A stretch of 64,000 nt of DNA from a virus: the IMG/VR virus record IMGVR_UViG_3300046167_000447, positions 1 through 64,000 of that record. One strand, written 5' to 3'. The position numbers and the translations under genes are program-made. The first letter of the stretch is position 1. Every line of letters starts with the position of its first letter. The notes under the pieces are model-generated. The model was not told the origin of the DNA and did no database searches. It was given only the letters and a program-made list of their open reading frames with translations. Shown here piece by piece: positions 6,093-12,907 of the stretch.

Positions 6093-6980
6093 ATGCGATA
6101 TGAAATCAAAGGGAAACTATGCAAGACCCACACCACGTTCAGCGAGTTCGTTGAGATGTCCAACAGAGAGGACTTAGTCTACGAGAGTTCGGATGCAAGA
6201 ACGGGAGCAAGAGATAGTTTCTACGGGAACATCAAGTCTTACCAAGAGATGTACGATGCTTGTTACAATGGTATGGGCGTTAAGAAGATGCTTAAGGCTC
6301 GTGCAGACCTCAACAACTTAATGAACCACGAGGTTGAAGAGCCACGCAAGGCTATCGTTGGAGAGACCCTAAACGTAGGGGCTTACTGCGCGGGTAATCC
6401 TCACCACTTCTACAAAGACGCTGATGAGTACGGAAGGCCACGGGTACACATAGTCTATAGCACTAATGCGGTAGCGGATGTTAGGTCTTCTCAGTTCACG
6501 AGACACGGGGCATCAATCTGTGCTTTGGTTGACCAACTTGGTGAGCAAGTCGATGTGAAGATTAGCCTGTACATCACAAACAAATGGGTTTTCGGTGGTA
6601 ATGGTTGTCAAATCGTTACTATCAAAGACTACGAGGATGTAATTGACGTGCCCCGTGTGTCAGCTACGGCTCATCCAAGTTTCTTCCGTAGAATAGGTTT
6701 TGCTTGGTTCGAGAATGCAGACAAGCTAATCCAAAAGGGATTAGGAACGGGTACGGGAGGCTCGTACACAGGTAGTGACAGACCTTACGTAATCAAGGAC
6801 GATGAGTTCATGGATTGGGTTGGAATCGAGAAAGGAGAGATGATGATTGACTTTCCCGCTCCCGATGAATACCAATTCAAAGATGATGAGGGTACTGCTT
6901 ATTGGCTGAAACAATCTACCAAGAAGATTGAGAAAGCGGTTGAGGAGGAAAGTAGTATCTGTAAATTATTCGGATTATGA
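6093..6980 (+). CDS. Likely partner of the MoxR-like ATPase
   Basis: 295 residues. A TTG at 6087 is in frame, but hairpin F spacing supports the ATG at 6093. The middle region (about residues 120-210: VHIVYSTNAVADV, then SICALVDQLGEQVDVKISLYI) has alternating strands and helices that resemble a degenerate VWA-like fold, as expected for a MoxR/CobS partner, but no complete MIDAS (DxSxS) is visible. Similar genes follow MoxR-like ATPases in other phages. No enzymatic motif seen. The stop overlaps the next small ORF (ATGA, 6977-6980). Confidence 0.65.
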   Translation: MRYEIKGKLCKTHTTFSEFVEMSNREDLVYESSDARTGARDSFYGNIKSYQEMYDACYNGMGVKKMLKARADLNNLMNHEVEEPRKAIVGETLNVGAYCAGNPHHFYKDADEYGRPRVHIVYSTNAVADVRSSQFTRHGASICALVDQLGEQVDVKISLYITNKWVFGGNGCQIVTIKDYEDVIDVPRVSATAHPSFFRRIGFAWFENADKLIQKGLGTGTGGSYTGSDRPYVIKDDEFMDWVGIEKGEMMIDFPAPDEYQFKDDEGTAYWLKQSTKKIEKAVEEESSICKLFGL

Positions 6981-7102
6981 TTTATTTAGACTTGGCGGTG
7001 GGCATCGTGCAAACGATGTTCGCCTTTAGTATTTTAGGACAAGCAACGCTGACTGCGGTGTTGCTAATTATAAACTCGTTAAAAAGTAAAAAAGATGAGT
7101 AA
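6977..7102 (+). CDS. Tiny membrane protein
   Basis: 41 residues starting MIYLDLAVGIVQTMFAFSIL. One long hydrophobic helix (about 3-34) ends in a lysine-rich tail (SLKSKKDE), suggesting an inner-membrane anchor with a cytoplasmic C-terminus. It overlaps the upstream gene by ATGA and the downstream gene by ATGAGTAA, which strongly supports it as real despite its size. Confidence 0.6.
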   Translation: MIYLDLAVGIVQTMFAFSILGQATLTAVLLIINSLKSKKDE

Positions 7103-7301
7103 GGATTTGACTTTTGCAATTGTCCTTGAGGACAATACGCTAACAGACTTGACCACCCGATTGGTGGGTGAGTTGGTTACTATGGGGCTTATTACTGATT
7201 ACAATTTCTCGGAAACGGAAACGGAAATCGAGGCTCATAATGTGATAATGGACTTTCTTCAAAATGAGATAAGTGTATTAAAAGCACAGACTGATGAGTG
7301 A
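7095..7301 (+). CDS. Small acidic early protein
   Basis: 68 residues, mostly helical and acidic (MSKDLTFAIVLEDNTLTDLT at the N-terminus). It overlaps the preceding stop and the following start by 8 nt. No family recognised. Confidence 0.65.
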   Translation: MSKDLTFAIVLEDNTLTDLTTRLVGELVTMGLITDYNFSETETEIEAHNVIMDFLQNEISVLKAQTDE

Positions 7302-7464
7302 TGGAAAGTTAGCACGGATAAATGGTTGGAGAGTCGTGCCTCCAACAGACAAGACCCATGAGTACAGGCTAACGGGTTTTACCTTAGGTAACAAGGTGGA
7401 GGTAGTCTGTTGTGCAAATGGACAGAGATTTGATACAATGCTAATACACAAGAATAAATTATGA
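7294..7464 (+). CDS. Small basic early protein
   Basis: 56 residues (MSDGKLARINGWRVVPPTDK onward, ending NKL). The start lies in the preceding gene's end (ATGAGTGA) and the stop overlaps the next start (ATGA, 7461-7464), so it fills the gap exactly. Predicted beta-rich (LTGFTLGNKVEVVCCANGQRF), perhaps a small OB or SH3-like barrel. No family recognised. Confidence 0.6.
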   Translation: MSDGKLARINGWRVVPPTDKTHEYRLTGFTLGNKVEVVCCANGQRFDTMLIHKNKL

Positions 7465-7760
7465 GAGATTTTATCGTGGGCACACTTATACTATCGAGCG
7501 GAGCGTGGGCATCGCTCGGGTTCTACAACAGAGATTTCGGGATGCTAATTATAGGAGCGATGTTTTCGCTACTTCTTCTGCTCTTTGTTGTTGGTGAGTT
7601 CATCTACAAAAGATGGATTCTAAGTAGACTACCTAAGTTCGTAGCTATCAGCTACGGAGATGAGTGGTTCTTGAGAGATGAGCGTGGTGTTATGCACCAA
7701 TCATACAGAAAAGAGGTCAGCGACCTAATGTTAAGTGGACAAGTAACTAAATTTGAATAG
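7461..7760 (+). CDS. Two-span membrane protein
   Basis: 99 residues. Two hydrophobic segments (about 5-22 and 27-49) are followed by a soluble domain of about 50 residues (KRWILSRLPKFVAISYGDEW onward). Topology suggests a short periplasmic hairpin and a cytoplasmic C-terminal domain. No family recognised. It belongs to a run of early membrane proteins (4047, 6977, 7461, 7762). Confidence 0.7.
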   Translation: MRDFIVGTLILSSGAWASLGFYNRDFGMLIIGAMFSLLLLLFVVGEFIYKRWILSRLPKFVAISYGDEWFLRDERGVMHQSYRKEVSDLMLSGQVTKFE

Positions 7761-7761
7761 C

Positions 7762-7881
7762 ATGCTAGTAGCAACTGCAATCATTTCATTCGTAGCTAAC
7801 ACAGGAGTGTTGGCTTATGTAGGTTATCAAAGCGGTAACCAAGTATCAACTTTAAAAGCAAGGAGCAATGCCCGTAAATAA
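7762..7881 (+). CDS. Tiny membrane protein
   Basis: 39 residues: MLVATAIISFVANTGVLAYV and a short basic tail (STLKARSNARK). One hydrophobic span. Starts 1 nt after the upstream stop and overlaps the next ORF, whose Shine-Dalgarno-like AGGAG lies within this gene. Confidence 0.5.
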   Translation: MLVATAIISFVANTGVLAYVGYQSGNQVSTLKARSNARK

Positions 7882-8047
7882 AGAGATATGGTTCGCTTAC
7901 CGAGGCGTACAAGATGCGGGTTACTTCAATGTGTTTGACCCAAGGGCGAGAGCGTTGGCTAACGAAGTCAACGATATGAATATCACAAAAGAACAATGGA
8001 CTTTTGTTATTACTAATTACGATAAATTAAAAGAGACCTATGAGTAG
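7868..8047 (+). CDS. Small early protein of unknown function
   Basis: 59 residues beginning MPVNKEIWFAYRGVQDAGYF. It has one of the few good Shine-Dalgarno sequences here (AGGAG, 2 nt before ATG) and ends within the next start (ATGAGTAG). Compact alpha/beta composition; no family recognised. Confidence 0.6.
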   Translation: MPVNKEIWFAYRGVQDAGYFNVFDPRARALANEVNDMNITKEQWTFVITNYDKLKETYE

Positions 8048-8393
8048 TCTAGTTGATGTGCGAGAACTTCCGATGCACACAAAAATGGAAGTAGCGGTTG
8101 GACACGCTTTTGATGTCCTAAACGGAAAGGTCAACTCTGTTTTGTTTGACTCGGATGCTCAACCACTTGATGAGGCAGAGCGTTCATTCTACCTAATCTC
8201 TCCCGACACTATGGTTGTCGTAGAGGGTGCTGAGGAAATTCGCAACATCATCGAGGAGGACTTCAAGTTTATCCAAGGTCGTGATGTGAAGTTACTAATC
8301 AACAGACTCTCCGAGAATGTGGTTGGTATTGCAGTCTGTCACTTTGATAAAGATTGCTTGAGTGTGTCTTCCTACAAGGGCGAGGAAGAGTAG
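8040..8393 (+). CDS. Acidic early protein of unknown function
   Basis: 117 residues, acidic, starting inside the previous stop (ATGAGTAG). The alpha/beta pattern has a helical centre (EEDFKFIQGRDVKLLINRLS) and an acidic tail (KGEEE). No catalytic motif seen. A 15-bp hairpin (8401-8439) follows directly. Confidence 0.7.
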   Translation: MSSLVDVRELPMHTKMEVAVGHAFDVLNGKVNSVLFDSDAQPLDEAERSFYLISPDTMVVVEGAEEIRNIIEEDFKFIQGRDVKLLINRLSENVVGIAVCHFDKDCLSVSSYKGEEE

Positions 8394-8400
8394 ACCCTAT

Positions 8401-8439
8401 AGTATGGAGGGCGGTGTGTAGCAGACCGCTCTCTGTACT
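8401..8439 (+). terminator. 15-bp hairpin without T-tract
   Basis: 8401-8415 pairs with 8425-8439 over 15 positions (including three G-T pairs) around a 9-nt loop, 8 nt after a stop codon. It lacks the U-run of an intrinsic terminator, so it may stabilise mRNA 3' ends, act as a processing site, or be a weak terminator. Confidence 0.4.
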
Positions 8440-8487
8440 TAATGATTAACCGCTACATCTTAAACAACAACTTTAATTCATATTCAA

Positions 8488-8670
8488 ATGAACAATTCAA
8501 TTATTTTCAAGTTTGGCTCACTAAAATTAGTAGGAACGCAAAAGGCTGATGGTAGCACTTTCAAGGTGTTTTGGGACGGCATATACCAAGAGTTAATCAC
8601 ATCCAAGGAGAAAGACTTAGATGTTGCCTCGGAGCGTGTTACTGAGCAGTTAATGGGTGTTATACTTTAA
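8488..8670 (+). CDS. Small early protein of unknown function
   Basis: 60 residues (MNNSIIFKFGSLKLVGTQKA at the N-terminus), beta-rich first half and helical end. It is preceded by an A/T-rich leader (ACTTTAATTCATATTCAA) like that of the ERF gene at 11109. No family recognised. Confidence 0.6.
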   Translation: MNNSIIFKFGSLKLVGTQKADGSTFKVFWDGIYQELITSKEKDLDVASERVTEQLMGVIL

Positions 8671-8682
8671 CACCAAAGAGAG

Positions 8683-9096
8683 ATGAGCAACACAACATCT
8701 TGGGGAGGAATCCCTTATAGCAGAGACTACTACATAGAGTTAGCAGAACTGCAAGACTTTGAGATGGTTAATCAGCTATTGGCTTATGCGATTGCTGAGT
8801 CCGAGTCTACGATAGAATACTACGTTAGTGTAGCTGACACGGAAGGTTACTTCTCGGAATCCGATGCTTGTTCGTACGGAGACCTTACAAGGGATATAGC
8901 TTACTCGGATATGGTGGATGACATCACCGAGACATTCCAAAAGGCTAACAGACTCGATTCAGTTCAGTCTGTTAATGATTTATACAAGAGTAAATTCAAG
9001 GACATCACCTTGCTTACTCCTTACGTGTTTGAAGAACTGATGGAAGAGATATCAAGCAACGTCGGTTTAGTGGTAGACTTAGAGCCTTGGGGCTAA
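8683..9096 (+). CDS. Acidic early protein; 3' end doubles as RNA element
   Basis: 137 residues, acidic and helical with many Tyr and Ser. The start follows the repeated TTTAACACCAAAGAGAG leader (8666-8682). The last codons also form the 5' acceptor strand of tRNA-like element 5 (9070-9077), so coding and RNA constraints overlap. No family recognised. Confidence 0.75.
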   Translation: MSNTTSWGGIPYSRDYYIELAELQDFEMVNQLLAYAIAESESTIEYYVSVADTEGYFSESDACSYGDLTRDIAYSDMVDDITETFQKANRLDSVQSVNDLYKSKFKDITLLTPYVFEELMEEISSNVGLVVDLEPWG

Positions 9097-9129
9097 TAAT
9101 AGGGGCGGGTTCGAATCCCGCTCTACCAC
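9070..9129 (+). ncRNA. tRNA-like element 5, overlapping a gene end
   Basis: Perfect 8-bp acceptor: GTGGTAGA (9070-9077, inside the upstream gene) with TCTACCAC (9122-9129). A 4-bp hairpin AGCC/GGCT (9083-9094) lies within, and a canonical T-arm GCGGG, loop TTCGAAT, CCCGC (9105-9121) abuts the acceptor. No anticodon arm. The upstream stop TAA (9094-9096) is within the element. A TTCACTATCA hairpin follows at 9136. Confidence 0.65.
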
Positions 9130-9135
9130 CTCAGT

Positions 9136-9158
9136 AGAATGTTCACTATCAACATTCT
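9136..9158 (+). promoter_or_regulatory. TTCACTATCA hairpin (copy 3)
   Basis: AGAATGTT pairs with AACATTCT (8 bp) around CACTATC. The longest stem of the three TTCACTATCA hairpins. The following 60 nt also fold: CCCTC/GAGGG enclosing CCCGA/TCGGG (about 9161-9210). Confidence 0.55.
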
Positions 9159-9244
9159 CACCCTCAGCGACCCCGACTAAAGTGGTTTTATAAATTCGGG
9201 ATAGAGGGTAACAATATTTATTCACCAATTTTAACTCAGTTGTT

Positions 9245-9658
9245 ATGATTAACACTAAAGAAAAGACCTTAGAGTATTGGCTCGGAGAAAGGTTAAAGAA
9301 GAGCGGAGAGGTTTCGCAGAGCGCAAAACTAAGAAACAGACTTGATGCTTGGTTCATCAAGAAAGGATTCAAACCAATTCACATAGCGTATAGTGAAAAC
9401 TTCTCGGAGTATTACAACAACACGACTTCACAAGTAATCTCTGTGAATGAGATAGACTACTTTGATGATAGTCTGTTAAGTAGTAACTCTTGGGTTTTGG
9501 CGCACGGATTCCTTATGCCGTATAATGCTCTATACGACTTTGGCGTTATGTGGGAGATTCGTGAAAAGTCTTACACAGATGTAGATAACTCAACTGAACG
9601 GCAGTTGATTGACACTTTAGAATTATTAATTGAAAATGGAATAGCTTATGAACTTTGA
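9245..9658 (+). CDS. Early protein of unknown function
   Basis: 137 residues starting MINTKEKTLEYWLGERLKKS. A basic helical N-terminus is followed by a mixed alpha/beta region and an acidic helical end. The stop overlaps the next gene by 11 nt. No family recognised. Confidence 0.7.
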   Translation: MINTKEKTLEYWLGERLKKSGEVSQSAKLRNRLDAWFIKKGFKPIHIAYSENFSEYYNNTTSQVISVNEIDYFDDSLLSSNSWVLAHGFLMPYNALYDFGVMWEIREKSYTDVDNSTERQLIDTLELLIENGIAYEL

Positions 9659-10055
9659 TGACATTATGAGTGGGGGACTCACACCCAAGTCAAGAATGGG
9701 AGAAAACATAACCGATATATTCGGTGTTGACTCGGACTTCGCAATGAAGACAACGAGGGATTTAGTCAAGCTAACAACTGACACGGAATCTACTGATGCT
9801 GACATCATTCAGTCTGCATTGGCGATGTGTGAAACCAAGGAAGAGTTGGCTGTTGTCTTGCACTTACACACTAAAACTTTGGTTAGCAAAATGGCTGACC
9901 AATTCGAGGAAGCAAGTGCGCTCTTAGAGGATACTAAGGATGTCCTTGAATCGTTGGGAGAAGATGTCTTGATGAGATACGCTGAAGGAATGATGCAGAA
10001 ACTCATGGAGAGAATGGGCGGTAGTCTTGACGACTTAAACTTAGATGAAGAGTAG
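9648..10055 (+). CDS. Acidic helical early protein
   Basis: 135 residues, strongly acidic and almost wholly helical (about residues 45-130), with coiled-coil-like EEASALLEDTKDVLESLGED. The overlapping start indicates coupling with the upstream gene. It is the last gene before the regulatory element at 10070-10142. It resembles small acidic phage proteins that bind host factors, but that is only composition. Confidence 0.7.
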   Translation: MNFDDIMSGGLTPKSRMGENITDIFGVDSDFAMKTTRDLVKLTTDTESTDADIIQSALAMCETKEELAVVLHLHTKTLVSKMADQFEEASALLEDTKDVLESLGEDVLMRYAEGMMQKLMERMGGSLDDLNLDEE

Positions 10056-10069
10056 TTACTTAGTAACTC

Positions 10070-10142
10070 ACACGTGCACGTGTACGCACTATATCATATA
10101 CCATTGTAGAGAGAGTAGCATATATGCTACTACTCTCTCTAC
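10070..10142 (+). promoter_or_regulatory. Palindrome + TATATCATATACCAT + bulged hairpin (copy 1)
   Basis: A 14-bp palindrome ACACGTGCACGTGT (10070-10083), the motif TATATCATATACCAT (10090-10104), one spacer base, then a long hairpin: outer 9-bp stem (10106-10114 with 10134-10142), inner palindromic stem (10115-10130) and a 3-nt bulge (10131-10133). A sister element with the same parts in the same order is at 44817-44883. It precedes the small operon starting at 10164. I infer a phage-specific promoter whose transcript begins with the hairpin. Confidence 0.55.
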
Positions 10143-10163
10143 TTAACTATTAATAATCACATT

Positions 10164-10361
10164 ATGAAAGTATTTGTAATAAAATTACTAACCCCTAACA
10201 GAAGAACGGGAGGATTCATCTCCGATGTCGTTGGGGTTTTTGACATTGAGTCTGTTGCTTTTGAGGAATCCGAAAGGATTGACAACGAACAGAAAGAAGA
10301 TTGGGGTGATGGAGGATTTACTACTATCGAGCCATTCGAATTAAATGAATCGACCTTATGA
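10164..10361 (+). CDS. Small acidic protein
   Basis: 65 residues, first gene after the shared regulatory element. The N-terminus (MKVFVIKLLTPNRRTGGFIS) is beta-like and the rest acidic. Overlaps the next gene by ATGA. No family recognised. Confidence 0.65.
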   Translation: MKVFVIKLLTPNRRTGGFISDVVGVFDIESVAFEESERIDNEQKEDWGDGGFTTIEPFELNESTL

Positions 10362-10654
10362 GTAGAATGCACAACCTAAGGGTAGATACCTACAAAGTAA
10401 CAGAATGCACATCTGTTAACTTAATCTCCTATGAAGATGACCTTGGTTCTACTAAGGTTATGATGGAAGGAGAGACATACTATTCCGTTGAGGGTAACAT
10501 TGCAGTTATGTCTGTGATGGATGAACAGACCATAGAGATATGGGATGAACGTGCTGAGAAAGGCATTGAGAACTTATTGTTTACGGATTATGAATCTGTA
10601 AGTAAGTATTGGGGTGATATAAAAGTGATATACAATTTAAACGAGAGAAAATGA
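10358..10654 (+). CDS. Protein of unknown function
   Basis: 98 residues, acidic, beta-rich, coupled at both ends by ATGA overlaps (10358 and 10651). No recognised motif. Confidence 0.65.
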   Translation: MSRMHNLRVDTYKVTECTSVNLISYEDDLGSTKVMMEGETYYSVEGNIAVMSVMDEQTIEIWDERAEKGIENLLFTDYESVSKYWGDIKVIYNLNERK

Positions 10655-11019
10655 CAGAATCAAATGTTTATGGGGTCTTGATAGACCCTATTAATGGAGT
10701 GACCATCAAAGAATTCGGTGGAGAGATTGGATTAGATGAGATGTATTCAGCAATCGATTGCGAATACGTTGAGCTATCAGTCCTAACCGATGAGCTAGAC
10801 CTATGGGTCGATGAGGAAGGATTCATCAACGGAGCAACACAGAGGGTTGGAGTGTTCCAAGTTCAAGATGCGGATGGCGAGAGACTCGGTCAGCCAATGT
10901 ATGCGGGTAAGGGTCTTATCCTTGCCTCCGACAACGAAGGTCGCATTGTAGGTCTAACGAAAGAACGGGCAGAGGCTATAGTCGGTAGCTTAATGTTTCA
11001 AACATCTATGTCTCTATGA
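10651..11019 (+). CDS. Protein of unknown function
   Basis: 122 residues, acidic. About residues 85-115 contain GKGLILASDNEGRIVGLTKE, a pattern like small phage proteins that report cognate or immediate-early functions, but I cannot assign a family. ATGA overlap with the gene before. Confidence 0.65.
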   Translation: MTESNVYGVLIDPINGVTIKEFGGEIGLDEMYSAIDCEYVELSVLTDELDLWVDEEGFINGATQRVGVFQVQDADGERLGQPMYAGKGLILASDNEGRIVGLTKERAEAIVGSLMFQTSMSL

Positions 11020-11090
11020 TAACAGAATCAACCAATGGAGAATTTATTTTTACGTTGCCTTGTTTTAGGGCAACATTTCATTTATATTAA
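11016..11090 (+). CDS. Possible 24-residue peptide
   Basis: MITESTNGEFIFTLPCFRAT followed by FHLY. It starts in an ATGA overlap with the previous stop and fills the gap before the ERF leader. The same bases contain a hairpin (GTTGCC 11054-11059 with GGCAAC 11069-11074) that could instead be a weak terminator. Too short to be certain. Confidence 0.25.
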   Translation: MITESTNGEFIFTLPCFRATFHLY

Positions 11091-11108
11091 TTTAAACAAC
11101 TTCAATTT

Positions 11109-11681
11109 ATGAGTAAACTTCAAACTGCTTTAATCAAGGTTCAATCGGAACTAAAAGCACCTAAGAACCAAAGAAACAACTTTGGGAAGTACAACTACCG
11201 CTCTGCTGAGGACATTCTCGAGGCGGTTAAACCTTTGCTATCTGCAAACGGATTGACAATGACAATCACGGACTCTGCTGAAGAGCTAGGCGGTATGGTG
11301 GTTATCACCTCTACTGCAACGATTACAGATGGTACTGACTCTGTTTCCTCATCTGCTCAAGCGGGTGTTGACCCTAACAGAAAAGGTATGGACATTGCTC
11401 AGTCATTCGGCTCATCGAGTTCTTATGCTCGTAAGTATGCAATGAACGGACTTCTTCTTATCGATGATACTAAGGATGCTGATGCTACCAATACTCACGG
11501 ACAGACTGCCTCAAGCAGACCCGCAACGTCTCAAGGCGATGATGGTGATTGGTTCTCGAAAGCCATTGAATATATAAAGAACGCTAACGACAAGAACCAA
11601 GCGTTCGAGTTAGTCAAGAACAAGTACGGAGCAACTGCAAGTGAAAAGCAGATTGGCGCACTAAAGAAGTTCGTTAAGTAA
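11109..11681 (+). CDS. erf: ERF-family single-strand annealing protein
   Basis: 190 residues. The N-terminal 130 residues match the ERF (P22 Erf-like) recombinase pattern: helical start (LQTALIKVQSELKAPKNQ), NFGKYNYRSAEDILEAVKPLL, a beta sheet with ITSTATITDG, and the signature region SFGSSSSYARKYAMNGLLLI near residues 97-116. A flexible linker and a C-terminal helical segment follow. It anneals complementary ssDNA for phage recombination and replication. It overlaps the exonuclease start by 1 nt and lies two genes before the SSB, a classic recombination module. Confidence 0.9.
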   Translation: MSKLQTALIKVQSELKAPKNQRNNFGKYNYRSAEDILEAVKPLLSANGLTMTITDSAEELGGMVVITSTATITDGTDSVSSSAQAGVDPNRKGMDIAQSFGSSSSYARKYAMNGLLLIDDTKDADATNTHGQTASSRPATSQGDDGDWFSKAIEYIKNANDKNQAFELVKNKYGATASEKQIGALKKFVK

Positions 11682-12484
11682 TGCAGTTCGCACAAGCAAT
11701 ACAAGAGAAAACGGGGAAGGGGTATGTATCCGCTTCCTCGTTGAAGTATGCTATCACGGGTAGCAAAGACTTCGATATGATGGCTTGGGAACTCAATATG
11801 AAAGGAGAACTCAAGAAGACTTCTAAGGCGTTCACATTCGGTGGATTCTTTGATAGTCTGTTGTTAACTCCCAATGAAACTTGGGACAGATACGTTGTCT
11901 TAAAGGATGATGAGATTTGTGAAGAGATTGGCGGTAAGAACCCTCGTGCTACTAAGCGTTACAAAGAATGGAAAGCAGAGCAGATGGGTGACAAGGAGTT
12001 AATCACACAAGTCGAGTACAATGTAGCTAAGGTTATGTGCCGTAGGTTACGCAACTCCGAGGTCGTTGACCACGACACGGGAGAGATTGTAAAGCTAGAC
12101 AGATTCATTCAAGGCAATGCTCAACAAGAGTTTAACACTTGGATTGGAGATGTGCCCGTACGAGGCTTCTTAGATGTCTTGGGCGATGGATTCATTACCG
12201 ATGTCAAGACTTCATCACGTAGTCTGTCTCAGTTCAAGTGGGATGTTCGTGACTACAACTACGACCTACAAGCGTGGATGTACTGCGAGGTCTACGGAAC
12301 TAAAGACTTCTATTGGTTAGTACAGACTAAAGACAAACCTTATACTTGTGGTCTGTTCAAAGCTACTGATGAGACTCTTGCTAACGGAGAGCGCAAGTTC
12401 TACGATGCGGTTGGAAACATCAGTAATTGGTTAGTGGAAGAACCTAAAGACACATCAACATTTGCCGTACAAGGCTCAATTTAA
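11681..12484 (+). CDS. PD-(D/E)XK recombination exonuclease
   Basis: 267 residues. RecE/RecB-type nuclease signature: GFLDVLGDGFITDVKTSS (Asp165, then Asp174-x-Lys176) and a downstream YDLQAWMYCEVYG (Gln197) as in the C-terminal motif of this superfamily. Predicted to resect double-stranded DNA 5' to 3' and hand ssDNA to the ERF protein immediately upstream, like lambda Exo with Bet. The 1-nt overlap suggests translational coupling. Confidence 0.85.
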   Translation: MQFAQAIQEKTGKGYVSASSLKYAITGSKDFDMMAWELNMKGELKKTSKAFTFGGFFDSLLLTPNETWDRYVVLKDDEICEEIGGKNPRATKRYKEWKAEQMGDKELITQVEYNVAKVMCRRLRNSEVVDHDTGEIVKLDRFIQGNAQQEFNTWIGDVPVRGFLDVLGDGFITDVKTSSRSLSQFKWDVRDYNYDLQAWMYCEVYGTKDFYWLVQTKDKPYTCGLFKATDETLANGERKFYDAVGNISNWLVEEPKDTSTFAVQGSI

Positions 12485-12496
12485 AATCAAGTAAGT

Positions 12497-12904
12497 ATGA
12501 ATATGTTTAGACTTAGGTTAGTGCTGAGGACACTTAAAAGAACCCTCAACAAAGTTATCTATGGTAGACACAAGGTCAACTATAATAACTCTACGCTCCT
12601 TTTCTTGGAGTCGGCTATGGAGAATATGTATGGAGTAGACTTAAACGTCCCGCAACACGGACACAAAGAAGTGCAACTCAAAAGATTCTTTATTAACTTC
12701 TTAGTCGCAGAAACAGATTGGAGCGTAATGGAAATCAGCAGAAGATTTAACTCTGCGGGTATCATAGCCAATGGATTATCGAGAAGAACTATGCAGTATT
12801 ACGTCAACTCTCACGCAGACGAACTGAAAGAAATTTCTCCTAATTCAGTAACTTACGCAAGAGCATACAGAACATTCACAAAAACTTTAATTTCAATTCT
12901 TTAA
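12497..12904 (+). CDS. DnaA-domain-IV-like DNA-binding protein
   Basis: 135 residues. The basic N-terminus (RLRLVLRTLKRTLNKVIYGR) is followed by a helical region (KEVQLKRFFINFLVAETDWS, then MEISRRFN, then SRRTMQYYVNSH) with the spacing of the DnaA C-terminal helix-turn-helix. A second protein of similar layout is at 16140. Likely binds DNA in replication initiation or as a regulator, between the recombination nuclease and the SSB. The assignment is by pattern only. Confidence 0.5.
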   Translation: MNMFRLRLVLRTLKRTLNKVIYGRHKVNYNNSTLLFLESAMENMYGVDLNVPQHGHKEVQLKRFFINFLVAETDWSVMEISRRFNSAGIIANGLSRRTMQYYVNSHADELKEISPNSVTYARAYRTFTKTLISIL

Positions 12905-12907
12905 ATT

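Noticed and set aside
7310-7400. AGCACGGATAAATGGTT... resembling the start of another tRNA-like element
   Set aside because: No T-arm or matching acceptor strand; the bases are explained by a 56-residue gene (7294-7464) with overlaps at both ends.
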